From the NCBI RefSeq assembly GCF_030655415.1, contig NZ_JAURVN010000006.1, forward strand, positions 1-64,000: 64,000 nucleotides of DNA, in the 5' to 3' direction. The notes under the pieces are model-generated. The model did no database searches, was not told the origin of the DNA, and was given only the letters and a program-made list of their open reading frames with translations. Positions 10,220-19,195 of the stretch are shown here, in pieces. This DNA comes from Herminiimonas sp. GTDB lineage: Bacteria; Pseudomonadota; Gammaproteobacteria; Burkholderiales; Burkholderiaceae. Position 1 is the first letter of the stretch, and each line of letters begins with the position of its first letter. A program made the position numbers and the translations under genes.

Positions 10220-12151
10220 ATGCGTAAAATTTATTGGAGTTTCCTCTTGCTGTTGCCGCTAGTCGCATCAGCACAGACCTTGAAGGATGCTGCGCAACAG
10301 GCGGTGTTAACCAATCCGGAAATCGAGGCGCGGGTCCATGCTTTTGAAGCCGCCGATGGCGAACGTGATGTGGCCTTCGGCGCTTTTCTGCCAAGACTGG
10401 ATGTGTCTGCTGGTGTCGGTCGTGATCAATATAAAGAGCCGGTACAAACACGCAGCAGCCGCAATTCGGCAACCGTCACATTAACGCAACTGATCTATGA
10501 CGGCTTCGCCACCAGCAATGAAGTTGACCGACTGGATTTTGCGCGTCGGGTCCGCCTGTTCGAGTTATACGACATCACAGAAAGCACCACGCTGGAAGTC
10601 GTGCGCGCGTATGCCGACGTTTTGCGTCATCGCGCATTGACCGGTTTGTCTGAAGAGAACTACGTACGTCATCGCTCCGTCTTTTCGCAAATCAGTGAAA
10701 AAACCAATGCCGGTGTCGGTCGTCGCGTCGATCTGGAGCAAGCTGCCGGTCGTTTGGCATTGGCAGAATCCAATCTGTTGACCGATACCTCTAATCTGTA
10801 TGACGTCAGCACACGCTTTCAGCGTTTGGTCGGTACGCCACCTGGACCGAACATGCAAATGCCGGGCGACCTGAACAAAAACATGCCGCCTAATTTGAAT
10901 ACGGCGCTGAAAATCGCAGACAGCAATCCGGCATTGTTGGCAGCGATTGAAAATGTCCGTTCCGCCAACAGTTCTGCCAAGGTTCGTAATGCGGCGTTTC
11001 AACCGCGTTTCGATTTCCGTTTGCGTAGCGATCGCGGTGAGAATTTGTCGAGTAACACAGGCCCGACTGGCGACAGCAAAAGCAATTCAGCCGAAGTCGT
11101 CATGACTTGGAATCTATTCAACGGCGGCAGCGATCGCGCTCGTGTACGTCAATACGCCGAGCAGATCAATGTAGCCCGTGATCTGCGTGACAAAACCTGC
11201 CGCGATCTGCGTCAGACTTTGGCGATCGCCTACAACGACACCCGCAAGTTGACTGAACAACTGATTTATCTGGATCAGCATCAGTTGTCGATTGAAAAAG
11301 CGCGCGATGCCTATCGCATGCAATTCGATATCGGCCAACGCAGTTTGCTGGACGTACTGGATACTGAAAACGAATTGTTCCAAGCCAAACGCGCGTATGT
11401 GAATTCCGAGTTTGATTTAAGCGTTGCTTATGCACGTACCAATGCTGGCATGGGGACTTTGTTTTCCAGCTTGGGTCTGGCGCGTCAAGCCGTATCCAAA
11501 TTGCCGGATATTGCTGAAAGCGGTGAATCTGCAACTGGCTGTCCGCCACTCGGACCTGATAGCTATGTCGTTGATAAAGATGCCTTGAACGTACGAGCCG
11601 AACAACTGGTACGTGAATCGGTGGCAGTTGCGGCTGCGGCTACCGCAGCGCGTGCAGCGGCTGCTGCAAATCCGAATGCAAACGCGACCTCGACTTCGCC
11701 TTCGCCTTCGCCTGTGATCAGCACATTTGGTACCCCAGCGATGGAACCTGTTGTGACGGCTCCGGATGCGAAGCAAGACGCCAATAGTCCAGCTGCATTA
11801 CGCAAAGCATTGATCGAATCAATGTCGAGTTGGGTGCATGCATGGTCGGCTCGCAATGTTCAAGGCTATCTTCAAGCGTATTCGAAGAACTTCAAACCGG
11901 CGCGCGGCCTGACGCGTGAGGCGTGGGAAGCGCAGCGTACTGCATCGATATCTGGTGCACAGAAAATTGAAGTGTCACTCAGCGATATCAATGTCGACGT
12001 TAAAGGTCCGAAATCGGCGACCAGTACTTTTGTGCAGACCTATCGTTCTGCGTCTTATCAAGACGTTGTGCAGAAAACCCTGCAATGGGAAAATCTTGAT
12101 GGCCGTTGGCAAATCATCAGCGAGACCAGCCAGCCTGTTGTCGCGAAATAA
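10220..12151 (+). CDS. TolC-family outer membrane exporter with fused NTF2-like C-terminal domain
   Basis: 643 aa with a signal peptide ending ...LVASA. Residues ~20-430 are a TolC-type efflux protein with the duplicated helical/beta layout (QLIYDGF, TWNLFNGG and LDVLDTENELFQAKR signatures). It is likely the LapE-like outer membrane channel exporting the neighbouring adhesin. After the barrel comes an Ala-rich and Ser-Pro linker (~465-523). Residues ~525-643 then resemble an NTF2/SnoaL-like domain (SSWVHAWSARNVQGYLQAYS, ending in WQIISE), as seen at the end of some L,D-transpeptidase-related proteins. The ATG at 10220 is used because the upstream TTG (10160) would put 20 residues before the signal peptide. 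The inner-membrane ABC and adaptor partners are not in the window. Confidence 0.85.
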   Translation: MRKIYWSFLLLLPLVASAQTLKDAAQQAVLTNPEIEARVHAFEAADGERDVAFGAFLPRLDVSAGVGRDQYKEPVQTRSSRNSATVTLTQLIYDGFATSNEVDRLDFARRVRLFELYDITESTTLEVVRAYADVLRHRALTGLSEENYVRHRSVFSQISEKTNAGVGRRVDLEQAAGRLALAESNLLTDTSNLYDVSTRFQRLVGTPPGPNMQMPGDLNKNMPPNLNTALKIADSNPALLAAIENVRSANSSAKVRNAAFQPRFDFRLRSDRGENLSSNTGPTGDSKSNSAEVVMTWNLFNGGSDRARVRQYAEQINVARDLRDKTCRDLRQTLAIAYNDTRKLTEQLIYLDQHQLSIEKARDAYRMQFDIGQRSLLDVLDTENELFQAKRAYVNSEFDLSVAYARTNAGMGTLFSSLGLARQAVSKLPDIAESGESATGCPPLGPDSYVVDKDALNVRAEQLVRESVAVAAAATAARAAAAANPNANATSTSPSPSPVISTFGTPAMEPVVTAPDAKQDANSPAALRKALIESMSSWVHAWSARNVQGYLQAYSKNFKPARGLTREAWEAQRTASISGAQKIEVSLSDINVDVKGPKSATSTFVQTYRSASYQDVVQKTLQWENLDGRWQIISETSQPVVAK

Positions 12152-12194
12152 AATTCGCACACACGGTTCTGAAGCATCGACAATGATTCAGCTT

Positions 12195-12228
12195 TAAAAA
12201 ATACGGCGCTTAGGTGCCGTATTTTTTT
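12195..12228 (+). terminator. Intrinsic terminator after the TolC-type gene
   Basis: AAAAATACGGC / GCCGTATTTTTT stem-loop followed by a T-run, 43 bp after the stop codon. Confidence 0.85.
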
Positions 12229-12413
12229 GCGTAAAACAATTAGACGTTGATCGAAATCAAAATCCCCGCAAGGATTTGCAGCACAATGGTTGCAATGCGA
12301 TGGCAGCCGGATAGATAAACGGCATAGATGCTGTGATGTCGCTGCGATATAGCGCACACGATAGCCGATGCGCCGCGGTACACTGAGCCTCTTCTGATTT
12401 GTCACACGCACAC

Positions 12414-12923
12414 ATGAACTTCATACTCGATCCCGGATTCTGGGAAGTCGCCAGCTTTGTTGTGACGGCACTCGCTTTACCGTTTGCAATCTTTCTTTTT
12501 CTGTACGAACAGCGCAAAGAGCGCGATTCCGAGGATGAAGAGGCGTATCAGCTACTGCAAAATGCGTACAACGATTTTCTAAAAATTGTACTCGACAATC
12601 CCGATCTGCAATTGCGCAGCGCAACCTCGCGCAGCGATTTGAGTGAAGAACAACGTGAACGCGCGTTGATTATTTTCGAAATGTTGATCGCCTTGTTTGA
12701 GCGCGCCTACATCGTTTCTTATGAACCCGACTTGCGCGGCTTGCCGTTACGACGCTGGGGTTCGTGGGACGATTACATGCGCGAATGGTGCCGGCGTGCA
12801 GACTTCTATTATCTGTTGCCGCAATTATTGCGCGGTGAAGATGAGGATTTTGCCAATTACATACGCGTCATCGCAGAAGAAGAGCGCGCCGACAAATTAC
12901 TCAACATCGGCCATCGTGAATAA
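12414..12923 (+). CDS. Small membrane-anchored protein of unknown function
   Basis: 169 aa from the ATG at 12414 (a TTG at 12399 is the alternative). One hydrophobic segment near residues 8-28 is followed by a charged, largely helical cytoplasmic region rich in Glu, Arg, Trp and Tyr, including the stretch RRWGSWDDYMREWCRRADF. No family was recognised. The gene stands alone between the TolC-type terminator and hemE. No convincing ribosome site was seen. Confidence 0.65.
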   Translation: MNFILDPGFWEVASFVVTALALPFAIFLFLYEQRKERDSEDEEAYQLLQNAYNDFLKIVLDNPDLQLRSATSRSDLSEEQRERALIIFEMLIALFERAYIVSYEPDLRGLPLRRWGSWDDYMREWCRRADFYYLLPQLLRGEDEDFANYIRVIAEEERADKLLNIGHRE

Positions 12924-13044
12924 GTCATAGTCGATGTAGTGTCAGATCCATCGCGGTCCAGCCCTATCCTCTTTCGGCGATAATAGCGGCTCGTTCCCAG
13001 ATCCACCCTAATGCAGTGAATTCATACCGAGAAATTCAGTCCTG

Positions 13045-14127
13045 ATGCCTACACAATTTGCTCCGCTCAAGAACGACACCTTTCTACGTGCATTACTGCG
13101 CCAACCGACCGAATACACGCCGCTATGGCTGATGCGCCAGGCTGGGCGTTATCTGCCGGAATATCGCGCCACCCGCGCGCGCGCCGGCTCATTCCTCGGC
13201 TTGGCGAAAAATCCCGATTACGCAACCGAAGTGACCTTGCAACCGCTGGATAGATACAAGCTGGATGCGGCGATTTTGTTTTCGGATATTTTGACGGTGC
13301 CGGATGCAATGGGTCTGGGTCTGTATTTCGTCGAAGGCGAGGGGCCTAAGTTCGAACGCCCCTTGCGTGACGAGAAGGCTGTGATGGCGCTGACCGTGCC
13401 AGAACTGGGTTCGCTGCAATACGTGTTCGATGCGGTGACGCAGATACGTACCGAACTCAACGGCCGCGTACCGTTGATCGGTTTCACCGGCAGCCCGTGG
13501 ACGCTGGCTTGCTACATGGTGGAGGGCGGCGGCTCGGATGACTTCCGCACGGTCAAGGCGATGCTTTATAACCGCCCGGATCTGATGCATCACATCCTGC
13601 AAACCAATGCGGTCACGGTTGCCGGTTATCTCAATGCGCAAATCGACGCTGGCGCACAAGCCGTCATGATGTTCGATACTTGGGGCGGCGCGTTGGCCGA
13701 TGGCGCGTACCAACAGTTCTCACTACATTACATGCGCGAAGTCCTGAAGCATGTGAAGACCGAAAAAGACGGTGTGCGTATTCCAAGCATCGTGTTTACC
13801 AAGGGTGGCGGTTTGTGGCTCAACGAGATTGCCGATGTTGGTGCCGATGCGGTTGGTCTGGATTGGACTGTAAATCTGGCCAATGCGCGTGCGCAAGTTG
13901 GTGATCGGGTCGCCTTGCAAGGCAATCTGGACCCGACGATTCTGTTTGCTCAACCTGATCAAATCCGGGCAGAAGTTGCCAAAGTACTGGAATCATTTGG
14001 CCAACATGCGCCAGGTTCAGGCCACGTATTTAATCTGGGACATGGCATTTCGCAGTTCACACCGCCGGAAGCCGTCTCGGTTCTGGTCGATGCTGTGCAC
14101 GAATTCAGCCGGCCCTTGCACATATAA
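13045..14127 (+). CDS. hemE: Uroporphyrinogen decarboxylase
   Basis: 360 aa, the usual length for the family. It decarboxylates uroporphyrinogen III to coproporphyrinogen III in cytoplasmic haem synthesis. The hallmark motifs are present: N-terminal [15 protein letters not shown] with the substrate-binding arginine, [14 protein letters not shown] with the catalytic aspartate, and [16 protein letters not shown]. The C-terminal FNLGHGI motif is also present. It starts at an ATG (13045). The next gene begins 1.19 kb downstream, an unusually long gap that holds the DnaA-box arrays. Confidence 0.97.
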   Translation: MPTQFAPLKNDTFLRALLRQPTEYTPLWLMRQAGRYLPEYRATRARAGSFLGLAKNPDYATEVTLQPLDRYKLDAAILFSDILTVPDAMGLGLYFVEGEGPKFERPLRDEKAVMALTVPELGSLQYVFDAVTQIRTELNGRVPLIGFTGSPWTLACYMVEGGGSDDFRTVKAMLYNRPDLMHHILQTNAVTVAGYLNAQIDAGAQAVMMFDTWGGALADGAYQQFSLHYMREVLKHVKTEKDGVRIPSIVFTKGGGLWLNEIADVGADAVGLDWTVNLANARAQVGDRVALQGNLDPTILFAQPDQIRAEVAKVLESFGQHAPGSGHVFNLGHGISQFTPPEAVSVLVDAVHEFSRPLHI

Positions 14128-14237
14128 ATACAAGCCCGCCCATTCGCGGCGCTTGTGCACTAAATTCAAGCTGTGATGCGGAAGGCGGTGCATAAATTGC
14201 CGTGCAAACGCTCAGTTTTAGCGCGAAGCAATTAACC

Positions 14238-14477
14238 TTATGCACAGAAATTGTAAGGCCGTGGAGTGTTGTCGGTTTATCCCGCTCTTAACGTTTCTTA
14301 ACAAAGCGGATTTTATAAGTCATTGATTTTAATAGATAAATATTTTGCTTTTTGTTTTGGCATTTTATTGAAACCCGCATGAAATCTGGTGTGAGCAGGG
14401 GTTTTGGCAGCTTATCCACAAAGTTATCCACAGAAATTGTGGATAGAATAAAAAGCGCTTAAGAAACGTGGAGTTAG
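14238..14477. repeat. DnaA-box array, copy 1
   Basis: TTATGCACA at 14238-14246, TAAGTCATTGATT at 14316, TTATCCACA at 14412-14420 and 14424-14432, and inverted TGTGGATAG at 14438-14446. The conserved tail with GAAAC ends in TTAG at 14477. Confidence 0.8.
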
Positions 14478-14658
14478 CGCACTTGGTGATATTTCACATG
14501 AAGTTGTGCCGGCATTTTATTTGCGCAAACTTAACGCCAAAATGCGCGAAATCGAAAGAAGTAGTTGCACTAAACCAGTACTTTTGAAAGTAAAGTCGGA
14601 AAGAGCTTTTAGCAAAAACATTGCTTTATAGATATTTTATGTCGTAAACCGCACGAGC

Positions 14659-14897
14659 TTATTCACAAAATAGTGCGTGAAGATATCAAGAATGACTACT
14701 ATCTGGATTTTGTAGCTGCATTCAGCAAATTTATATAAGTGTTTGATTTTAAAATACTTATTTATTGCTCCAAACTCAGTTGAATAATTCCAGCCTTCAA
14801 GCAGACCTGTATAGGCTTTGAGCAGGGGAGTTTGTCCACAAAGTTATCCACAGGAATTGTGGATAGCTGGAAAAAGCTTTATGAAACCGGGCTTTAG
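14659..14897. repeat. DnaA-box array, copy 2
   Basis: TTATTCACA at 14659-14667, TAAGTGTTTGATT at 14736, TTGTCCACA at 14832-14840, TTATCCACA at 14844-14852, inverted TGTGGATAG at 14858-14866, and the tail ending in TTAG at 14897. The spacing matches copy 1 to within 1 bp upstream of the boxes. Confidence 0.8.
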
Positions 14898-15049
14898 CGA
14901 ATTTACTTCAAAGACGTATCAAGATCCTCTGCGCTGCAATAAAATTGCTCCAAAGGCTTTTCCGGTTGGAAACAAGCACTTGTTAAAACAGTAATGGAAA
15001 ATGCATATTTAAATCGCTGTGGGACAATTTTTAAGCGTGAAACAAAAAC

Positions 15050-15289
15050 TTATTCACAAAAAATAGCTTGTGCACAGCAACATGATTTATTTACTAAATT
15101 TATTAATTACAAAAACCATCTATTTGTAAGTCATTGATTAAAAACAGTTAAATTTGTGCTTTGGTTTTAGGCAATCTATTGGAACCCGCATAAATACTGG
15201 CCTCGCCAGCTGTCAAGGGCCTGTTATCCACAAAGTTATCCACAATCCCTGTGGATAGATTAAAAAGCGCTTATGAAACGGGTAGTTAG
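15050..15289. repeat. DnaA-box array, copy 3
   Basis: TTATTCACA at 15050-15058, a weaker TTGTGCACA at 15068, TAAGTCATTGATT at 15127, TTATCCACA at 15224-15232 and 15236-15244, inverted TGTGGATAG at 15250-15258, and the tail ending in TTAG at 15289. It ends 30 bp before the priA start. Confidence 0.8.
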
Positions 15290-15318
15290 ATCATTTCCTC
15301 AGGTATTACATTAACTCT

Positions 15319-17367
15319 GTGGAAAATTGCATTCTCAAAGTCGCTCTCGACACGCCGCTTGATTTCTGCTTCGACTATGTTTGGCCGCTAGCAGAAGGAG
15401 ACGCTCGTCCGCTAATTGGGCAATTGGTGCTGGTGCCGTTCGGTAGACGCGAAGTGATGGGGTTGATCATCGCGGTACACGAGACCACCGACGTGCCGCT
15501 GGAAAAACTCAAGCAGGCGATCGCAGTGCGCACGCAATTGGCGCCGCTGTCGCCCGAATGGATTGCGCTATGCGCGTTCGCCGCGGACTATTACCAGCGT
15601 CCTTTGGGCGAAGTCGCGATTCCCGGCTTGCCGAAAAATCTGCGTGCGCTCAAAACCACCTCGCTGGACAAAGCCGTCAAGAAATTAGCCAAGGCAGATG
15701 CTGTCCACGATGCAACGCCAATCGCGATGCCACAGCTGAATGCCGCGCAACAAGCTGCGGCTGACGCGATTGCTGGCGCGCAGGGATTCGCGCCTACCCT
15801 GTTGTACGGCGTAACTGGCAGCGGCAAGACCGAAGTGTATTTGCAAGCCGCAGCGCAAATTCTGGCGCACAGCATCGATGAACATAATCCAGCGCAAATC
15901 CTGATCCTGGTGCCGGAGATTAATTTGACGCCGCAGCTGGAAGCAAACGTGCGCTCACGTTTCCCCGGCGTGGCGCTGGCAACTTTGCATAGCGGTTTGG
16001 CTGAAGGCGAGCGCATGATGCATTGGCTGGCTGCGCATCTAGGCCAGGCGCGGATTATTCTAGGTACGCGTCTGGCGATCTTGTCGTCATTGCCGCATCT
16101 CAAATTGATCATCGTCGATGAAGAACACGATCCTTCCTACAAGCAGCAGGAAGGCTTGCGTTATTCGGCGCGCGATCTGGCGGTGTGGCGTGCGCATCAG
16201 TTAAGTATTCCCATCGTGCTCGGTTCGGCCACGCCATCGCTGGAAACCTGGCATCACGCGCAATCCGGCCGTTATCGCAAACTCGAATTGCGCGAGCGCG
16301 CCGTCAAGGATGCGGTTTTGCCCAAAGTTGGTTTGATCGATCTGGAGCGTAAAGCGCCGCGCGAACAAATGGTCGAAGGCATCAGCGCAACCTTGATCGC
16401 TGCATTGAAGTTGCGGATTGAGCGCGGCGAGCAATCCCTGCTGTTCCTGAATCGGCGCGGTTATGCGCCTGTACTTTCCTGCGATTCTTGCGGCTGGGTC
16501 AGCAACTGCACGCGTTGCAGCGCCTACCTCGTTCTACACAAACTCGATAAACGTTTGCGTTGCCATCATTGCGGTTACGAACAGCGCATACCGCGATCCT
16601 GTCCGGACTGCGGCAACGTAGATATCCAACCATTGGGACGTGGTACACAACGGGTAGAAGAAAATCTGCAGATGATTTTTCCTGAAGCGCGCATCTTGCG
16701 CATCGATGCCGATTCGACGCGGCGCAAGGGCAGTGCGCAGGAAGCGTTCGACAGCGTGCATAGAGGCGAGGTCGATATTTTGATCGGTACGCAAATGGTG
16801 GCGAAGGGACATGACTTCCAGAATCTGACCTTGGTTGGCGTGTTGAATCCGGATACCGCGCTGTTCTCGCACGACTACCGCGCCAGTGAACGCCTGTTCG
16901 CGCAATTGATGCAGGTCGCCGGTCGCGCCGGTCGCGTCGCGCAGAAGGAAGGCGGCAGCGCGAGTGAGGTCTTGATCCAAACCCGCTATCCGCAACATCC
17001 TCTGTATTCAGCCGTGCGCAAGCATGATTACGACACCTTCGCCAGCGAGTTGCTGGAAGAGCGGCAACAGGCGTGCTTCCCGCCATTCATGTATCAAGCC
17101 TTGCTGCGCGCGGAAGCGAAAGAGTTGAAGATCGCGCTCGACTTCTTGCATCAAGCAATAGCTTGCGTAGAACATGACGGCATCACGATGAACGATCCGA
17201 TTCCGATGACGATGACGCGCGTGGCGAATATCGATCGCGCGCAATTGCTAGTGGAATGTTCATCGCGGCCAGCATTGCAGGCATTTTTGAAAATCTGGAT
17301 TTCAACTTTGCGCGACATGAAGTCACGCGTGCGTTGGTCACTGGAAGTGGATCCGGTCGACATTTAA
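15319..17367 (+). CDS. priA: Primosomal replication restart helicase PriA
   Basis: 682 aa from a GTG start; the N-terminus ENCILKVALDTPLDFCFDY fits the PriA DNA-binding domain. It shows Walker A (GVTGSGKTEVY, ~165), the DEEH box (IIVDEEHDPSYKQQEG), and an insertion with paired cysteines (CDSC, CTRC, CHHC, CPDC) for the zinc sites. Helicase motifs V/VI (GTQMVAKGHDF, QVAGRAGR) follow. PriA loads the replisome at collapsed forks. It begins 30 bp after the third DnaA-box array, so that array overlaps its likely promoter. It is a little shorter than the E. coli protein but complete. Confidence 0.96.
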   Translation: MENCILKVALDTPLDFCFDYVWPLAEGDARPLIGQLVLVPFGRREVMGLIIAVHETTDVPLEKLKQAIAVRTQLAPLSPEWIALCAFAADYYQRPLGEVAIPGLPKNLRALKTTSLDKAVKKLAKADAVHDATPIAMPQLNAAQQAAADAIAGAQGFAPTLLYGVTGSGKTEVYLQAAAQILAHSIDEHNPAQILILVPEINLTPQLEANVRSRFPGVALATLHSGLAEGERMMHWLAAHLGQARIILGTRLAILSSLPHLKLIIVDEEHDPSYKQQEGLRYSARDLAVWRAHQLSIPIVLGSATPSLETWHHAQSGRYRKLELRERAVKDAVLPKVGLIDLERKAPREQMVEGISATLIAALKLRIERGEQSLLFLNRRGYAPVLSCDSCGWVSNCTRCSAYLVLHKLDKRLRCHHCGYEQRIPRSCPDCGNVDIQPLGRGTQRVEENLQMIFPEARILRIDADSTRRKGSAQEAFDSVHRGEVDILIGTQMVAKGHDFQNLTLVGVLNPDTALFSHDYRASERLFAQLMQVAGRAGRVAQKEGGSASEVLIQTRYPQHPLYSAVRKHDYDTFASELLEERQQACFPPFMYQALLRAEAKELKIALDFLHQAIACVEHDGITMNDPIPMTMTRVANIDRAQLLVECSSRPALQAFLKIWISTLRDMKSRVRWSLEVDPVDI

Positions 17368-17389
17368 ACTAAATAATTTATTCATTATC

Positions 17390-17641
17390 ATGACTATCAA
17401 ACTCACTCCTGAAACTGAAGAACGCCTGATCAGTTCCATCCAACGCTATTTCGACGTCAATATGGATGACGGCATAGGCGATCTGAAAGCCAAGCTCTTG
17501 CTGGATTTTTGTGTGAAAGAACTTGGCCCAAGCATCTACAACCAGGCGATATTGGACGCGCAATCGGCGATGCAGGATAAAGTCGCTGAACTGGATGTCA
17601 GTTGCTACGAGGCCGAGTTTTCTTACTGGGGGAAGAAATGA
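17390..17641 (+). CDS. DUF2164 family protein
   Basis: 83 aa, acidic and soluble. It matches the DUF2164 pattern: an N-terminal IKLTPETEERLISSIQRYF segment, then FDVNMDDGIGDLKAKLLLDF and a C-terminal FSYWGKK. Function is unknown. It starts 22 bp after priA. Its stop overlaps the start of the next gene (ATGA), so priA and the three following genes are likely co-transcribed. Confidence 0.85.
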   Translation: MTIKLTPETEERLISSIQRYFDVNMDDGIGDLKAKLLLDFCVKELGPSIYNQAILDAQSAMQDKVAELDVSCYEAEFSYWGKK

Positions 17642-18093
17642 TTAGTCGTCACCTGATTGCCTGCGCCTTGTTCGCGCTCAGCGCATCTGCCATTGCGCAG
17701 AATCAAGGCTTGCTGCAAGAATCGCTGAAAGATTGCGACAAGAATCAGCTGGCCATGAACGTTTGCGCCAGCTATCGTTTTGAGCAAGCGGATAAAGCTC
17801 TGAATGAGCAATACAAACAAAATTTGGCAGCGATAAAAGAGCAGCCTGCACAAACACGCTTGCGTGATGCGCAACGCGCCTGGCTGACATTCCGCGACAA
17901 GGATTGTCTGGCCGATACCGGCCCGCGCGAAGAGTCCGGTTCGATCTGGCCTTTGCTGCATTTCTCTTGCCTGGAAAAGCACACGACGCGTCGAACCGAA
18001 GATTTGAAAGTGCAGGCTTGCGGCATGCAAGGATGCACGAATGATGCACCGGACGTTAAGCCGAACAGAAAAGCAGAAACAAAAGCGCAATGA
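17638..18093 (+). CDS. LprI-like (DUF1311) periplasmic protein
   Basis: 151 aa from the ATG at 17638, preceded by a strong GGGGGAAGAA site and overlapping the upstream stop by 4 bp. It has a signal peptide (ending ...SAIAQ). The DUF1311 domain has the pattern L(N)EQY...L...QRAWLTFRDKDC and conserved cysteines. Some family members inhibit lysozyme; whether this one does is not shown by sequence. The longer frame back to 17602 lies inside the upstream gene and is rejected. Confidence 0.85.
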   Translation: MISRHLIACALFALSASAIAQNQGLLQESLKDCDKNQLAMNVCASYRFEQADKALNEQYKQNLAAIKEQPAQTRLRDAQRAWLTFRDKDCLADTGPREESGSIWPLLHFSCLEKHTTRRTEDLKVQACGMQGCTNDAPDVKPNRKAETKAQ

Positions 18094-18551
18094 TCACTTG
18101 GCAATGGGCGGCTTTTGATGAACTTGATGCCGCGACCTTGTGCGCAGTGCTCGCTGCCCGGCAAGACGTGTTCGTGCTGGAGCAGCAATGCCTGTATGCG
18201 GATATCGACGGCAAGGACCAACGCGCTTTTCATCTGATTGGTCGCGAACAAGAATTACAGCAGAAGTCGCAAGAACTAGTCGCTTATCTACGTTGTTTTG
18301 CGCCCGGCGATCACTATCCAGAAGCCGCGCTGGGTCGCGTGCTGACTGTGCAATCTGCACGCGGCCGTGGCTATGGCAAACAGTTGATGGCAGAAGGCAT
18401 GCGCTGCGTAGCGCAATATTTTCCCGGCTCCGCAATCCGCATTTCAGCGCAAGCACATCTGGAACATTTCTACGGCGAGTTCGGCTTTCTTCGCGACTCG
18501 GACACCTATCTGGAAGACGGCATTCCCCACATCGCAATGCTCAAGAAATGA
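18090..18551 (+). CDS. ElaA-like GNAT N-acetyltransferase
   Basis: 153 aa, with an ElaA-type N-terminus (ITWQWAAFDELDAATLCAVL, with RQDVFVLEQQC) and a GNAT acetyl-CoA loop in the stretch LGRVLTVQSARGRGYGKQLM. The substrate is unknown. Its start overlaps the upstream stop (ATGA), so it is the last gene of the priA-led transcript. Confidence 0.87.
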   Translation: MITWQWAAFDELDAATLCAVLAARQDVFVLEQQCLYADIDGKDQRAFHLIGREQELQQKSQELVAYLRCFAPGDHYPEAALGRVLTVQSARGRGYGKQLMAEGMRCVAQYFPGSAIRISAQAHLEHFYGEFGFLRDSDTYLEDGIPHIAMLKK

Positions 18552-18713
18552 TTCGCTCAAGTATTATTCGCATACGAATGATTTGACTTCAACTGATGTC
18601 GTCGCTACAATGGCTGCTCATTAATCAAGCAACCGGGATATCAAAAACAGGAAAATGTGAGCTTGTTGTGATGCGACGCGACAGAATGAAAAGATGTCGC
18701 TAAACTCGCGGTC

Positions 18714-19184
18714 ATGAATGACATCACCCAACTTGTTGCTGTAAATGATTCGATTCGCATTTTGCAAAGCGTACGTCGCATTGCTCAATGTGTAGAGCAC
18801 CATTCAAAGCGTCTAGCGGTCACACACAACATCACATCGCCACAACTCGTGGCACTTCTTGCAATTGCGGAATTGGGGCCGAGCACGCTCAAATCCATAG
18901 GGCGTGCGATCCAACTCAGTCCAAGTACCGTGGTCGGCATTGTTGATCGGCTGGAAGAAAAGGGTTTGGTGCAACGACAGCGCGATACGCGCGATCGTCG
19001 CAATGTATTTGTCGCAGTGACAGTGGCGGGCCAATTGGTTCTGGCCAATGCCCCGTCGGCATTACCGAACGGTTTTGGCAGCGCGCTTGGCGCCTTGCCA
19101 GAAACTGATCGTCAGGCTTTAGTCATCACGCTGGAACAATTCGCCTCTTTGCTCGAAGCAAAAATACCTGCCGAACCTGTGTAG
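18714..19184 (+). CDS. ectR: MarR-family regulator, EctR-like
   Basis: 156 aa winged-helix protein. The recognition region is TLKSIGRAIQLSPSTVVGIV and the wing is GLVQRQRDTRDRRNVFV. It lies 149 bp upstream of ectA on the same strand. Several halophilic methylotrophs and other bacteria place an EctR-type MarR repressor next to the ectoine genes. The DNA after it carries a direct-repeat operator containing the known EctR half-site TATTTAGT. That context supports control of ectABCD. No ligand or salt-sensing residue can be identified from sequence. Confidence 0.85.
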   Translation: MNDITQLVAVNDSIRILQSVRRIAQCVEHHSKRLAVTHNITSPQLVALLAIAELGPSTLKSIGRAIQLSPSTVVGIVDRLEEKGLVQRQRDTRDRRNVFVAVTVAGQLVLANAPSALPNGFGSALGALPETDRQALVITLEQFASLLEAKIPAEPV

Positions 19185-19195
19185 AAACAGAATGC

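Larger units (their letters stand above)
14128..15318. other. Candidate chromosomal origin / DnaA-binding region between hemE and priA
   Basis: This 1.19 kb AT-rich gap has no credible gene. It contains three copies of one layout. Each copy has a TTATNCACA box, then (173-174 bp later) two direct TTATCCACA-type boxes 3 bp apart, then an inverted box (TGTGGATAG) 5 bp on. A TAAGT(N2)TTGATT block lies 96-97 bp before the paired boxes, and an AAAAAGC-rich GAAAC...TTAG block follows. That makes about 12 DnaA boxes, of which eight match TTATNCACA exactly. Very AT-rich stretches (for example 14321-14375 and 15087-15130) could serve as unwinding elements. It could be oriC, or a DnaA-titration or control locus. 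The position of dnaA is not visible here. Confidence 0.7.

Noticed and set aside
14128..15318. Plasmid-type iteron origin
   Set aside because: Flanking genes are chromosomal housekeeping genes, no plasmid initiator is nearby, and the repeats are DnaA boxes; the Rep at 27.6 kb is a helicase.
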